From Coprinopsis marcescibilis (lineage: Eukaryota > Basidiomycota > Agaricomycetes > Agaricales > Psathyrellaceae): a DNA stretch of 64,000 nucleotides. A program made the position numbers and the translations under genes. Each line of letters opens with the position of its first letter. Position 1 is the first letter of the stretch. The DNA is taken from assembly GCA_004369085.1 (NCBI GenBank), contig ML210170.1:52407-116406 (forward strand), given 5' to 3'. The notes under the pieces were generated by a model. It was not told where the DNA came from, did no database searches, and was given only the letters and a program-made list of their open reading frames with translations. Of this stretch, positions 11,241 through 23,729 are shown in pieces.

Positions 11241-12736
11241 ATGTCATCCAAAAATCCTTTCCCAGCCTCTCCACCTCCCAAAACTGCACTCGGGCATTAC
11301 CGCCAGCTTTCCCCCACCGCAGGAGTCCATTGCAGCTGGGTGGAATGAGCATCGGCGACCAATGGGATAAACTGGGGCGAGGATAAATGACCAAGCAGTC
11401 CAGTTTCAACCCTCTTGACGCCTATTTTGAGAAGGGAGGGAATTTCATCGACACTGCCAACTTCTAGTAAGCCGAACATTTCTCGCAACATGTGTATCCA
11501 GACTGAGCTGGCCATCTTCCTTAGTCAAAGCGGAAGTTCCGAATCTACCATCGGTGAATGGGCAGAGAAACGCGGCATTCGAGATCAGCTGTTCATTGCC
11601 ACTAAGGTGAGTCAGATTAATGAATATGGGAACTTGGATGCTCATCTGTACATCGGCTTGCAGTACGATGGACCTACAAAACTAATGGGCGATAAAGTTG
11701 CTCAGAAGGTTTTCTATGTCGGAATCGGGTCGAAGGCTTTGAAGCTAGCCATAGCCGGATCTCCCAAGAATCTGCGCACCGACTACATCGACTTACTTTA
11801 CGTTCATGTTTGGACGTGGGATACCACTGTCGAGGAACTCATGAAGAGCCTACATAACCTCGTCACGCAAGGAAAGGTGCTATATTTGGTGAGAATTAAT
11901 GAACTGCGAATCAGGATTGACGAAAATTGATGAGGTCAATAGGGAATCTCAGATACACCTGCGTGGGTTGTGGCGAAAGCTAATCAATACGCTCGAGATC
12001 ATGGCTTGACCCCATTCTCCGTCTACCAAGGCGAATGGAGCATCCTTCAGCGCTCTTTCGAGAGAGGAATCATTCCTTCCTATGGCAAGATCGGAAGGTA
12101 AGTTGTGTCGTCAGATGAATCCACTGGAATTTGAGGAGGGCTCACCGAAACTTCAAAAGGCATGGCCCTCGCTCCCTGGGGCGTTCTTGCAGCTGGTAAG
12201 CTACGAACAGACGCAGAGGAAGAAGCCCGCATCAAATCAGGCGAAAACGGTCGCACATTCCTACAGTCTGATTGGAAGAGAAATGAAGCCGAAAGAGCAG
12301 CCTCTCTCGCACTCGAAAAGGTCGCCAAAGAGGTTGGTGCCAAATCCATCACATCAGGTAAGTTCATCGACACATACACCGGACGCATAATGATTGAATT
12401 TTTGACCCAGTGGCGATTGCATACGTGCTGCATAAAGCACCCTTCGTCTTCCCGATCGTTGGTGGTCGTAAAGTCGAGCAGCTGGAACAAAATATCGAAG
12501 CACTCGACCTATCGTTGACGGAAGACCAGATCAAGGCCCTGGAGAGTGTCAGTCCTAACCTTGGATTCCCGTATTACATGTCGGTAAGTGAATGTGGGCG
12601 TTACAGCACTCGAATTTGACTCACTTTCTATGAAAAGGGTTCTGGTGACACGCTGTCGCCCTGGCTGGCGTTAACTGGAGTCAAGGACAAAGTTGAATAC
12701 CCGGCTCCTATCCGACCAGTGAAGGCCCGCTTGTGA
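11241..12736 (+). pseudogene. Aldo-keto reductase (AAD type), inactivated copy 1
   Basis: The seven exons follow those of the intact copies at 13690 and 16211: 11241-11466, 11525-11606, 11664-11888, 11943-12097, 12160-12357, 12411-12583, 12638-12736. Several exons have identical lengths to the other copies and all splice sites survive. Three lesions are visible by alignment. A 10-base deletion after 11330 removes the codons for VSPL and shifts the frame. An in-frame TAA at 11384-11386 replaces a Glu codon. A 4-base duplication near 12076-12081 makes exon 4 155 instead of 151 bases and again shifts the frame. Translation from the ATG would stop at 11346-11348 after 35 residues. Preserved splice sites and high similarity suggest recent loss. 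The catalytic Asp, Lys and His codons are still present. Confidence 0.85.
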
Positions 12737-13689
12737 TGTAGATTCACCAACCAATAGGCACTGTGAATCTGTCGCGATGTGAGGAGTTCGAATTCTGAGG
12801 CGACAGCCGTAAGTCCCTGAAGGTGTCAGTGTGAGAGTTTAAACAGGGATGAAAGGAGAGAGTGTGATAAGGAATCAATATATGGGATGGATCGGGAGCG
12901 AGCTGGATGGTCCCATTCAACCTTTATTGATATTGGTTGCCTGTAACGTTGACTCTTGAAATCGGCTTTTCGGAAGCAGACATTAAATGGGCACGGGTGG
13001 GAAAGTTGGGGTTTACTTTGGTCAGGTAAAATTTTGAGCTCGTTGGTTCAATTACTGCTATCAGTCAATGGTTTAGAAGTCCTATTGTACTCATATGTAT
13101 AGTACTCCAAACGCAATTCGTACGCAATTTATTGCGAAGCTACCTCATCTAAAATGGATTAAATAAACCTTTAATGCCCACTTTAATGCACCCAAGTCGC
13201 ATGATACCTTCACCGTTCGACCCGTTCTATCAAGCACATGTGGAAGGGTTCGCTACGGGGTGAATGGGCCTCATCTACACCACCTTGAGGTACTCAGGCC
13301 AGTTAGGGATACAAATTCTCATGGTAAAATGTTGCAATGCGTAACACGAATACTACCATTGCTCATGTGCAGGTGCGCTCTTCGGGTCCGCAGCCCTATT
13401 CAAAAATATCCACAATATATAGCGATTTGACAACAAAGGCATATATAAATCTTCAACGTTAATTCAGCTAGACCATGATTACCTGTCAAGATTTCAAGGC
13501 ACAAAAAGAAACCTGATGGGTAAATAATACATTGCTGAACGCTATGTGCCCACCCAATTGCCACAATAATTTTCTCGAATTCCCAATTATGTAGACTACA
13601 GCGCCCTGAGCGTTATGCCGGTGGTTTAAATGCGAGCCAGGAGGAGGCGTATTCTTTCCCAACTATTTCCCGGAATTCGCTTAACTGTG
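12737..13689. other. Intergenic region upstream of reductase copy 2
   Basis: About 950 bases without a recognisable gene. TATATAAA at 13442-13449 is a possible core promoter but lies 241 bases from the ATG at 13690. Confidence 0.45.
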
Positions 13690-15201
13690 ATGGCACAACG
13701 ACCAGTTTGGGCGAACCCTCCTCCACCCCCAACCGCACTAGGGCACTACCGCCAGCTAGCCCCTGCTGCAGGTATCCATGTCTCACCCCTCCAGCTCGGC
13801 GGGTTAAACATCGGCGACCAGTGGCACAAGTTTGGCCTGGGCGAGATGTCAAAGGAGTCCAGCTTCAAGCTTCTGGACGCGTACTACGATGGCGGCGGCA
13901 ACTTTATAGACACTGCAAACTTCTAGTAAGTCAGACACCACAGCGTATCGATCAAGGAATTAAACCACCTCTACCCCTTGTCCAGCCAAGATGGAGGTTC
14001 AGAGATGTTCATTGGGGAGTGGGCAGAGGAGCGTGGGAATCGCGATCAGCTAGTTATCGCCACCAAGGTGAGTTTTTGTTTGAACTGAAGCTCACAGGAC
14101 AGCAGGCTAACGCTACAGTACAAGTATACCGGAAATTACAAGCAGAGGGATGACTCCGTTAAGCAGAAGGTCCACTACGTCGGAAACAACCTCAAGTCGA
14201 TGAGACTCTCTATCGATCAGTCCCTTCAGAATTTGCGAACCAAGTACATCGACCTGTTCTACGTCCATCTTTGGACCTGGGAGACCAGTATCGAGGAGCT
14301 CATGCACGGACTACACCATCTTGTCGCGCAAGGCAAGGTCCTGTACCTGGTGAGTTGTCATCAGTGTCGGCAATATGGCAAGATGATTGACACGAATATA
14401 GGGCATATCTGACACACCTGCGTGGATTGTTTCAAAAGCTAACCAGTACGCTAAATGTCACGGATTAACCCCCTTTGTCGTATATCAAGGGGAGTGGAGC
14501 TTGATCCAGCGCTCCTTCGAGAGAGAAATTATCCCAATGGCTAGGGCGGAAGGTGTGTTGGGGATCTGGGCTCTGAGGCCATTCGTATATAACATCAATT
14601 TAACTCATCGTGTAGGCATGGCTCTTGCGCCTTGGGGTGTATTGGCTTTTGGAAAGTTCAGAACCGACGCTCAAGAAGAAGAACGCATAAAATCGGGCGA
14701 GAACGGCCGGACTCTCTTTTTCCCTGAATGGAAGCGAAACGAGGCTGAGAGAGCTGCGTCACTTGCACTAGAAAAGGTAGCGAAGGAAGTGGGCGCGACA
14801 TCGATTACTTCAGGTAAGAGTCACCAACATGTTCACTCGCAGACCGTTCATGATATCATATAACGTAGTTGCAATTGCATATGTGATGCACAAGGCGCCA
14901 TTCGTGTTTCCTATCATCGGTGGTCGGAAGGTGGAGCACCTGCAACAGAACATTGAAGCGCTCGAACTCTCTTTATCTGATGAACAAATCAAGTTTCTTG
15001 AAAGTGTTAGCCCCATTGACCTTGGCTTCCCCCATGATATGATTGTGAGTACATACCCCCTGGCTCGCCTATCATCACTTGGAGCCTAACTCTTTTGGGT
15101 AGGGGCCGCACAACCAACTCAGCTTCACACTCGCTCAGGGGGGTGTCACTGACAGAGTGGCAGATCCCAGTCCAATCCGTCCCACTCAATCGAACCTTTG
15201 A
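13690..15201 (+). CDS. AAD-type aldo-keto reductase, copy 2
   Basis: Seven exons, 13690-13925, 13986-14067, 14119-14349, 14402-14552, 14616-14813, 14869-15044 and 15103-15201, sum to 390 codons plus stop with all phases consistent. The ATG at 13690 was preferred over an upstream in-frame ATG at 13630 because similarity to copy 3 begins there. The AKR catalytic tetrad is visible: Asp and Tyr in [12 protein letters not shown] (Tyr split by intron 1), Lys in VIATK, and His in YVHLWTWE. Sequences such as [10 protein letters not shown] and HVSPLQLGG place it with fungal aryl-alcohol dehydrogenase (AAD) and norsolorinic-acid-reductase-like AKR9 enzymes. These NADPH-dependent reductases act on aromatic aldehydes and ketones in lignin degradation or secondary metabolism; the substrate here is unknown. 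Its C-terminal exon differs from that of copy 3, ending in a [27 protein letters not shown] tail. Confidence 0.9.
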
Positions 15202-16132
15202 AGTGGCTCCAATTCCAAGAGCTAGTATGCCTACATCATTCAGATGGCTATGTATGTCGAGATCTAATATAAATATCAGCATGAGTCCTATTCGGCAATG
15301 GCACTGTAAGCACAGCAGGTATCAGAGTTTTCATTCGTCTCTCACAGTGACTGCTGCTCCACTTCGGGTCTCACTGAGCAATCCTTGCGTAAGTAAGAAC
15401 ACACCCTTTCAGCGAATGTATGTAGATCATCAGGGCTTCCGTAAGATCAGGTTTCAACAATGATGCGATTTCAAACCAACTAAACTTCAAGTCGAAATTG
15501 CCATGCCAGTCCTAACTCAATTCCCGACGAAAAAGACACAGTTCATGGACCCGTTCACGCATACGACGGATATCCAACAACTGAGATGTCCAGTGTGGCT
15601 CCTAGCACTGATAATACTGGTCCCATAACATCCAACAAGAACAAAGGGAAGAGCCGATCTCGCCGGCAGTACTCTGTTGGGCGCTTGAACATGACAAAGG
15701 CAACATATAACCCGAGACTACCGGGAAGCGCCGCCTGTGAGCCCACAAAGTATATATCTCCATGCTAAAGTCGTAGTCCCAAATTTCTAAACCAGCAATG
15801 CTGACCTCTGTACATTCTCGATGGCCTATAGTAACAACGAAGCGCACAAAAAGAGCTAGAAGTTACATGTCGAAGGGACCAGGCAGACAGCGATCAACAC
15901 TTTCACCTTAACGGCCCAGCTTGACACTTCTCACAGATGGCAGCTGGGGCTGCGGCGCCTCCTGTGGGTTACCAGGTGGATGACACAATCCGAGTCTAGC
16001 ATTAGTGAGCCTGTGATCTCGTTAGTAGGCAAAGCTTACGCTGCGCTGTAGGAACGAGGCAAGTGCTGATCCTTGACTGATCCGCAGGGAAGGGCTAAGA
16101 CTGACTCACATTCAGGCCGCTAAAGTATAAGG
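15202..16132. other. Intergenic region between reductases
   Basis: About 930 bases between tandem reductases. No decayed fourth copy, RNA or repeat was recognised. Confidence 0.45.
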
Positions 16133-16139
16133 TATAAAA
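16133..16139 (+). promoter_or_regulatory. TATA box of reductase copy 3
   Basis: TATAAAA lies 72-78 bases upstream of the ATG at 16211, in a GGTATAAAAG context. Confidence 0.6.
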
Positions 16140-16210
16140 GTCCAACCAAAAATTGAACAGTAAACAAAACCACTCCTCTCACTCGACCCAGAAATCGCAC
16201 TTTAACACTC

Positions 16211-17758
16211 ATGGCCTTCTTCACCCCCGCACCAGCTCAGAAGACCGCTCTCGGCCGGTACCGACAGCTCGCGCCCGCGGCTGCCGTACACGTCTCCCCA
16301 TTACAACTAGGGGGACTCACCATCGGCGACAAATGGCAAAAGTTCGGCATGGGTGAGACGACCAAAGAGTCCAGCTTCAAGCTGCTCGACGCGTACTTTG
16401 ACAAAGGCGGCAATTTCCTTGACACCGCCAATTTCTAGTAAGCCATTCGCCCCGTATTGAAGATGGCCATTCCCTCACCGCTGAACCTACAGCCAGGAAG
16501 GAACGTCACAGGCGTTTATCGGTGAATGGGCAGAGAGTCGGGGCATCCGCGATCAACTCTTCATCGCTACAAAGGTGAATCTATCATGCGACTAGGGTGA
16601 TATTGTTTTTTTTTTTGGCTTATCTGACAATGCGTCGTATCCAAGTACTCCGTTAACTTCAAGCAAAACGACAATACCATCGCACAGCAAGTCATGTATG
16701 GCGGCAACGGAATGAAGTCGATGCGACTCTCAGTCAAAGACTCCCTCAAGAACCTCAGAACCGACTACATCGACCTGTTCTACGTCCACGTCTGGACTTG
16801 GGACACAAGCATCGAAGAGCTCATGCACGGTTTGCACAACCTCGTCACACAAGGGAAGGTTTTATATCTGGTAAGCCCTGGCGGACAGCATCTCAGTCTC
16901 AACGGGCATTCAAGCTTCAAGACTAACCAATACTCTAATACTCTTAGGGAGTAACGGATACCCCCGCCTGGGTCGTATCCAAAGCCAACCAGTACGCGCG
17001 TTGCAACGGCCTGACGCAATTCTCCGTATACCAAGGCGAATGGAGCATCCTACAGAGAGCCCTAGAGCGAGAGATTATCCCCATGGCACGGTCCGAAGGT
17101 AAGCATCCACCTCACGCTCGATCGATATACCGCGTAAATCTCACTGCAACTCGGACACCTTTCATTTCCCCTAGGGATGGCCATCGCGCCTTGGGGAGTG
17201 ATGGCAGCAGGCAAGCTCAGAACAGACGCAGAGGAAGAAGCACGCCTGAAATCCGGCGAGAACGGCCGCACAGTCTTCAGCCCCGAGTGGAAGAGGAATG
17301 AGGCTGAACGCGCTGCTTCGCTCGCGCTTGAGAAAGTCGCCAACGAGGTTGGTGCGAAGTCAATTACCTCTGGTAAGCATCGCTATCCCAGGCCTCCACC
17401 GTAACCGGGGTTAACTCGTAGGGCCAGTGGCGATCGCCTACGTCCTGCACAAGGCCCCATTCGTCTTCCCAATTATCGGCGCGCGAAAGATCGAGCACCT
17501 GGAGCAGAATATCGAGGCTCTTGAGCTGAGCTTGACCGAAAAGCAGATCCAGTTCCTGGAGAGCGCAAATGCCTTTGAACTGGGCTTCCCGCACCACATC
17601 TCAGTGAGTCGAGGGCAAATTGATACTGCTGTAGGGCGTTCCAAACTCACATGCACCTTTGCTAGGGATCTGGCGATACTCTGTCTCCGTGGCTAGCATT
17701 GGCTGGCGTAACGGACAAGGTGCAGAACCATCCACCGATTCAACCCTCCAAGGAATGA
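16211..17758 (+). CDS. AAD-type aldo-keto reductase, copy 3
   Basis: Seven exons, 16211-16437, 16493-16574, 16646-16870, 16948-17098, 17175-17372, 17428-17603 and 17666-17758, sum to 383 codons plus stop. Exon 6 has a second AG six bases upstream (17420-17421), but the 17428 acceptor matches the other copies. Tetrad residues are in [19 protein letters not shown] and [13 protein letters not shown]-binding segments [12 protein letters not shown] and [12 protein letters not shown] are present near the C-terminus. The enzyme belongs to the AAD/AKR9 group, NADPH-dependent reduction of aryl aldehydes or ketones; the exact substrate is not readable. It is the third member of a head-to-tail array whose first member is dead. 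Intron 2 holds an 11-base T run. Length is typical of the family. Confidence 0.92.
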
Positions 17759-17871
17759 TTCTGAGATGGACTTGCGACGATAGGAATTTATATTTATGAT
17801 ATATGCTTATACGTACTTGACTTCCCATGAACAGCATGAAGCTTCATGCGTCATTTGAAGGCAAATCGCAT

Positions 17872-18877
17872 TCATGGGCATGTTCCCTCATCAAAACGGT
17901 GCGTTCGCTTGAGTTCGTCGATGAGATGAGGCGGGAGGGTGGTGTCCAAGTAACGCTTAGCCCAAGCTTGGGTTTCGGTTGTCTTCAGAAACGCGCCCTC
18001 GACCTGCGCCAGATCTCCCGGGTTGGGCGGGGTCAAAATCTCGAGAACCCGGAGGCCTAACCGAACGCTGGGGTTCTTCTTTCCACACCACATGAGCTCG
18101 AACTGAACAATCCCCGTTCCTACACACGATTCGCGTCAGTACACAGGCAAGAGAGAGGTATACGGCGACATACCCGAGAACGGAGTATCAGTCGCCCGAT
18201 TGAATGAGAACGGGACGACCTTGTCCTTGTCCACTATCTGCAAAAACAGCTTGTGACAGGAAAAGTCCATGAAGAACGGGTCGAGTATCGACGGAAGAAC
18301 GTTGACACGCGGGCCAAAGCTGAACTGGGCCAGCCGGTACTTGAACACTGTCGCCAGAGTGACGAGCCCGTCGCGAACGAGTACGTCTCGGAGCGTGAAG
18401 TAGCATGGCATTCGCAGGATCCTGTCGAGAGGGATTCCCCATGGCTTTCCGTCAGACGAGAGCAGATCGCGGCCGCTGCTGAACCCGGTTGGGTTCTCCA
18501 GGTGTTCGACCAGCCGGAAGCGGACGGATGCCCCTGGGACCAAGGCCTTCTTCGATGGGGCGTGCAAGTAGAGTACCCCGCGGGTCGATGCTGGGAACTT
18601 GCGTGGGGGGCAGTACCGGAGTGCCATCACACTGAAGATATCGGTGCACTTGTCCAATGGCCGTGCATCGTCGTCCAGTGCGCGTAAGGACGATATTGAG
18701 GCCCTGTGGTTCGAAATATCGATGATATTGGTGTTGCGGAGGTTCTTGGGATCGAGACTGGTGATGACGTGGGCGTGTCCTTTTCCCTGTCCCTTTACTT
18801 CTATCAGTTATTTGTAGGTTGAATCGGCTGTAAATGCGCGTACATTGTACCACCTCGCCGCACTGACTGGGCGCCAT
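17872..18877 (-). CDS. Conserved protein of unknown function, paralogue A
   Basis: Three exons, 18851-18877, 18174-18786 and 17872-18119, would encode 295 residues. The last two are firm: phases match and the intron positions equal those of the paralogue at 26729-27871. The first exon (nine codons, donor GTACAA) is tentative. No known domain was recognised. Shared blocks with the paralogue are SLDPKNL...IIDISN, STRGVLYLH, VRFR, a GIPLDRILRM segment, LRDVLVRDGLVTL, and a C-terminal RVLEILTPPNP...VEGAFLK. These suggest a compact all-beta or mixed fold about 250 residues long, cytosolic because no signal peptide or membrane helix is seen. The family appears twice in this window in opposite orientations, with moderate similarity (roughly half the residues alike), so the duplication is old. 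It ends only about 110 bases past the convergent reductase copy 3. Confidence 0.7.
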
Positions 18878-20523
18878 AACAGCCCACTGGTTGCCCACAC
18901 CAGATTTAGCCGAGTCACATATCTAAATGGCGTGAGTAGGTTTCATTAGCCAAAAGTTACTGCGTTGCTACCTTAGTGAAGTTATGGTCTTCGCGCCATA
19001 CATAAAAGTGATCAGTGTAAATTGTACAACTTGGTGGTGAGCATCAGAACCATGAAATTTCTTTCGGCGCCAGTGGTGGGTTCATGTGGGAAAGTTATGG
19101 TCTATTTTGGTCGGTTCGCCTCCTAAGTAGACGCAAGGTCGTCGGTTCGATTCACCACTAAATCCCACTTCTCGAGGCGAACATCAATTATCTCTGACTT
19201 TGTACAAGCATAAGTGCGGCTTCATCATGTGGGATCTGAACCCGCCGTACAAGGAGAGGAGCTGATATCGGAGTTGCAGAGCTCCTGAATGTCGGACGTC
19301 TCGATGCTGGATGATGTTGATGATCATATTCTGAATCATTTGGGCGCTTACGGGTATGTCGGAAAGTCAAGGCGATTTATGTTTGCAGGAGGTATCCCAT
19401 TCCACGGATGTACGTAGGTACATAAGAGCTTGGTCGTGAAATATGATGCGCAGTGTGCACCGCGCCCTTTCAAGGTTCGATGCCGTTGAAATGTGAGAAA
19501 CTCGATTCCGTCAACATGGCGCACTTCCACACGTCTGTTACCGTAGACGTAGGTGTCAGTGGGGAGCCATTAGGACGTGCGTTATGCAGGTACTTGATAT
19601 AGGTAAGGACGAGGCTTCAACTCAAGCACACTCCTATCTCGGGAACAAAAGACCAGCTGACTTTGAAATGAAAAGAATCAATTCCCTCGAACACCTTGAG
19701 CGCCGCCATGTCTGCATACATAATAGGACGCCAGGGTCACAAGTATCGAGGGAAATACCTACAGTTTAGTTGTCAAGGTTCCGGAGGCGGTCGTCGGTTG
19801 TATTGAATTTCCATTTCGTTGATGACGAAGATCTGTTAATCACTCGAGGTAGAGCCGGAGGAGGGCAGCTGAGTCGGATAAGAGGTAGAATAGGAATATT
19901 CGTTTGTTGGCCGTCATAAATGTCGTCGACATCGCCTATGACATTGACCAAGGCAAAGCAGAGTCCTCTAAAAATACATACGCTCCCGACTCGTCGGGAG
20001 TCGGCCACATGTCCACCACATGCTCCGATCGTCCGGCTTCTTCCGGCCAATGGGGAAAGAGCTTGGCATCAATTTCGCCGCTTCTATTGTTGGCCGTTGT
20101 TGGTTTGTTTTTTCAAAAGGTCTTATATTTCTCTTAGTACTCACACACTCTTCTAGAAACTCTCTCTGTGTACAGGCTGCTGTGCTTGCCTTTCCTGCTC
20201 TCGTTTACGCTCGCGAACAAGCTATAGACTGGGGAACTGACGCGAAGAAAGGCGTCTCGTTGATAGATTGTTGGGATAGAACCGCCTTAACTCCGTGAGT
20301 ACACGAACCAGTGTGGAGTCTACGTTTCTCCGGCAGTTTTCTGATTGATTTCGTTCTTCTCTTCTATTCCCTTCTCTTTGCTCGTTTCTAGACGTCTGCT
20401 AAATATTCTCTGTTCTTTCGTGGATCGATTGGACTGACCGCCGCTATACAGACACTCTTTTGACCTCACCACGCTCTTTATCGCACACTCGTTAACAACA
20501 ATAATAATAACCATACCGCAAAC
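18878..20523. other. Divergent intergenic region
   Basis: About 1.65 kb lies between divergent genes. A stretch near 19096-19170 carries a perfect-looking tRNA B-box core (GGTTCGATTC) and short complementary ends, but it does not fold into a standard tRNA. The 300 bases before 20524 are pyrimidine-rich, as expected for a basidiomycete promoter and leader. No protein domain was recognised in the short frames. Confidence 0.45.
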
Positions 20524-22582
20524 ATGCCAGCTGCACCACTAGCCGGTCGCCCGCCCTTCGCAACGGACGAACCTGACACCATCTACGAAACTTCTCCTTC
20601 TCCTGCACGACGCAGAGTAGGCCCAGCAAAATCCGACAACCCTAACAAACGCTCCAGTGCTTACGATGTGTGAGTTGGCAGCCCCCTGAGTCGTCAGAAC
20701 GGAAACTGACCTCGCCTGCCGCCTTAGATACGACAACTACCTCACTGACGACAACAACAACTCTTCAACCTCGAAGAACCCATTCGCCAGCCCGCCACGT
20801 AACGGACAGGCCGCGAGCAATCTACGCCCTCCCCGCTCCGGCTCGCCCAAGGACCCAGCTTCCTCCCGCAACAGCGGTATCGGCGGCATAGGCATGGGCC
20901 TCCTCAACATGGACTACAGCGACAGCGAGGACGACTCTGACGACGACTTTGCCCGCAAACCCGCCCAAACCAAGAACGCTGCCCTCGCCGCAGCCGTTTC
21001 CGGAAAACCCACCACCAACAACCCCTTTGCTTCCCCCAACAACTCGCAGCATAACCTTCACCAACCGCAGATGCAGCAGCAGAACCGGTCGCCTCCGCCT
21101 ATCGCTGCTCCACAACCCGGGTATGCTGCTCCGATTGCGGCGCTGCAAAACACCGGTTCCATGTCTGGTTCACCGCCGAGGGGCGGTCCTGGGATGCCTG
21201 CCCCCGTAGGTTTCCCCAACCCCAATGGCGCCCCACGCCAACAAATGAGGCAGGGCCCACCGAATGGCTTGTCGTTGAACACGTCTGCTGCGAATGTAGG
21301 ACTGGGGCCGTCGATGCCTGCACCTGCTCATGTTGGAATGGGAGGCGTGGGTATTCGACACATGTCCCCTGCCCCGCTCGACGCACCTGCTACACCCATT
21401 ATGCCTGTGTTTGTTGCTATACCCAAGGAAAATAAAGAACGTGAGTCGTCGTTGCTTTTTTGAGGGGGATTCACCGTTGCTAATAGATTTTTCCCGGTTG
21501 TAGCCGCTATCAAGTTTGACGATAGCGTAAGCGCTGCTCGTCCTCGTCCGCCGAAAGAGATTATGCGGGGAAATAACGAAGAGACTATGCTTCCTAGGAG
21601 AGGTGAGAAGGGTGACGATTTCTGGAGGAGGTTCAGTATGATTGCGAAGGATGAGGGTAACAAGAAGGAGAGGTGAGTTGAATAATTTCTCTTATTTTAT
21701 TCCTTGCATTCGGCACCTTCGTGTACCCCTTGCTGGGTGGCTATCTTCTCTTCAACTGTTGTATTCGACTTGGGCCCGTTCTACCGATTGGGCCTAGATG
21801 TTCCATCAACCAACTATGGACGAAACATGGTTCCGTCATCGTCGGCCAAAGGTGGCGCTGGTTGTCGCCTGCGGTGTGGCCGGCCTTGTCGTTCTATCGT
21901 TAGTGTTGGTTGGTGTGGAGCGAGATGGATGGGAGATGTGTTGCAATTAATTAGATGCGCCTGTTTGCCAAAGGCTTTGGTCTTCGAGGTTCACCTTCTC
22001 TTCACATCCCGTTTTGGCTGGTGGCTTGCCTTTTTAGGCACTCGTCTTGCGTTCTCGTCTTTAACTCGACCTGTCTTATTAATCATCACCTTTTCCCACA
22101 GTTCCTGGCTACACAAAACCCGTAACGGAAAGAGCCGACTCAGCCGTTGGGTTTGGCTCATCGGCATCGTCCTCCTTCTGCTTATTGGTGGAGGTGTCGG
22201 ACTGGGTATCTATGTCACGCGAAACAACGCAGAACATCAAGAGCCCACTATCCTGTTTTCTGGCAGTACCGTGTCCAAGGCTGTTGCGACATTCACGCCT
22301 GGGGCTGTTGGTGGTGCTCGGGGAGGAGGAACGCCGGTCAACGGGTTAGACACTCCAGCAAACACTGGTGCCAATGACGGGAGGACTGGAACGCGGGCTA
22401 TTTTCCATGTCAGCCCGACGCATACGATTGATTCGAGAGATGTGAAGATGAGGAGGGAAGTTAGGAGGGAAGTTGTGGCCCCTGTTGTTGGTGCTGTTGC
22501 AAGGGATGTGCCAGCAATTGCACCTCTGGCGACCCCCGCCCCTGCGCCGGTTGGGAAAAGACATTTGAGAAGGAGGTTGTGA
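20524..22582 (+). CDS. Large Pro/Asn-rich single-pass membrane protein
   Basis: Four exons, 20524-20669, 20728-21440, 21504-21672 and 22102-22582, sum to 502 codons plus stop. The third intron (429 bases) is unusually long for this genome. Residues 1 to about 300 are low-complexity and rich in Pro, Asn, Gly and Ser, with an acidic DSEDDSDDD patch. A conserved-looking FWRRFSMIAKDEGNKKE block follows. The SSWLHKTRNGKSRLSR segment precedes one membrane helix (WVWLIGIVLLLLIGGGVGLG). The tail has GGTPVNGLDT and FHVSPTHTI, shared with the paralogue at 10019-10540. The expected topology is cytosolic disordered N-terminus and a short outer tail. Function is unknown; such one-pass proteins in fungi are often plasma-membrane or cell-wall associated. 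The ATG is the first in a frame preceded by a pyrimidine-rich leader. Confidence 0.78.
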
Positions 22583-23729
22583 ATGGATGGAGAGAGGGGA
22601 GGCCGTGGATGATAATTGTTCTGTTCTCGAGATAGACGTTTTAACGTCTGTTCGGGCGCGTACATGCATGATATCTCTTTCATTCTTCCTCAACTTTGCA
22701 TTTGACTTTACTATTCCCTCCGTGTACTTTTTCCGCCCAACTCTCACGCCACCACTCACCCTTTTGAGCAACTTTCGACCTTTATGTTCGACCTCTTCAC
22801 CCCATCGCTATCAACTCGGCCAAATTCCCTTCTGTTCGGCGACACCTTGCAAAACCGTATCATACGTGGCAGTCCTCCTGTCGGCATCACCACCCACATT
22901 CCTCAAGTCCAGACGTCTATTTCTTGCCCTCGTCGACCATCCTTTGGTGACGCCGTACATCCATTCTACCCGCACTGTATACTACAGCCTACCCCGCACA
23001 TTCTATTTATTGACTTTATTGTCACTTGCATACCTGCTCCGCTTCCACACTCCCCGTCGTTTCATCATTCAATTTTCACGACCGCTTGTCCATTGCATTT
23101 TTTCTGCTTCCCTTGGCCCCATTATCCTCTTCTCATATCCCGCGTTTATCATCCATCACCGTACCCCCCATCCCTTCATTTACCCCAACTATTGTACGTC
23201 CACACTAACTATACCTAGGATTGGATTACTCACTTCTTTTTACTTACGACCATCTAACAATTATTTGGATTTCCTTCTCATAGAATGCGTTGTTTCATAT
23301 TTCGTCTTTGATGTTCCCCCGTTCATAACAAGTTCATTTGTACATCATACCTGGGAGGCCTTGCGGTTATATCCCGTCCGCTCTTTTACATACAAGTCTT
23401 TCTATGATGATTGCTAGCTATTGTTCTTTTGTTTTTTGCATCTGTGTTTTTTCAATTTGGTGGAGCGGAAATGAAAAATTAAATCAAGTTTTGGATTCGA
23501 TTTAGGTGTGGTTAGAAGCTGGATCGCCGCCCGTGTATAATGGTATATAGAGAAGGAAAGGAGGCAAGAAGGTTATGAATAAGGGCAAAAATCGCGTAAA
23601 ATAGTGAGTATCTGGTTTATAGACTACGTAGTACATAGCGACTGAATCTAAGCGAAACAAGTCCAGAGCCGTTGAAAGTCCCTTAGAGCAGAGAAGAAAT
23701 AGAGAGTGGGAGAAGAATTCCACGGTCGT
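22583..23729. other. Pyrimidine-rich 3' flank
   Basis: About 1.15 kb follows the membrane protein gene. The plus strand is strongly C/T-rich from about 22660 to 23400, leaving a 276-codon open frame (22587-23417) with no domain and biased composition. It is judged non-coding. The rest is AT-rich and featureless. Confidence 0.55.

Noticed and set aside
19096..19170. tRNA-like stretch with a B-box core GGTTCGATTC and AGTGGTG/CACCACT ends
   Set aside because: T-stem and anticodon stem do not pair in a standard cloverleaf. It may be a degenerate tRNA-derived fragment, but this cannot be supported.
22587..23417. 276-codon open frame on plus after the membrane protein gene
   Set aside because: The strand is C/T-rich, the translation has biased composition and no domain, and it overlaps the likely 3' untranslated region.
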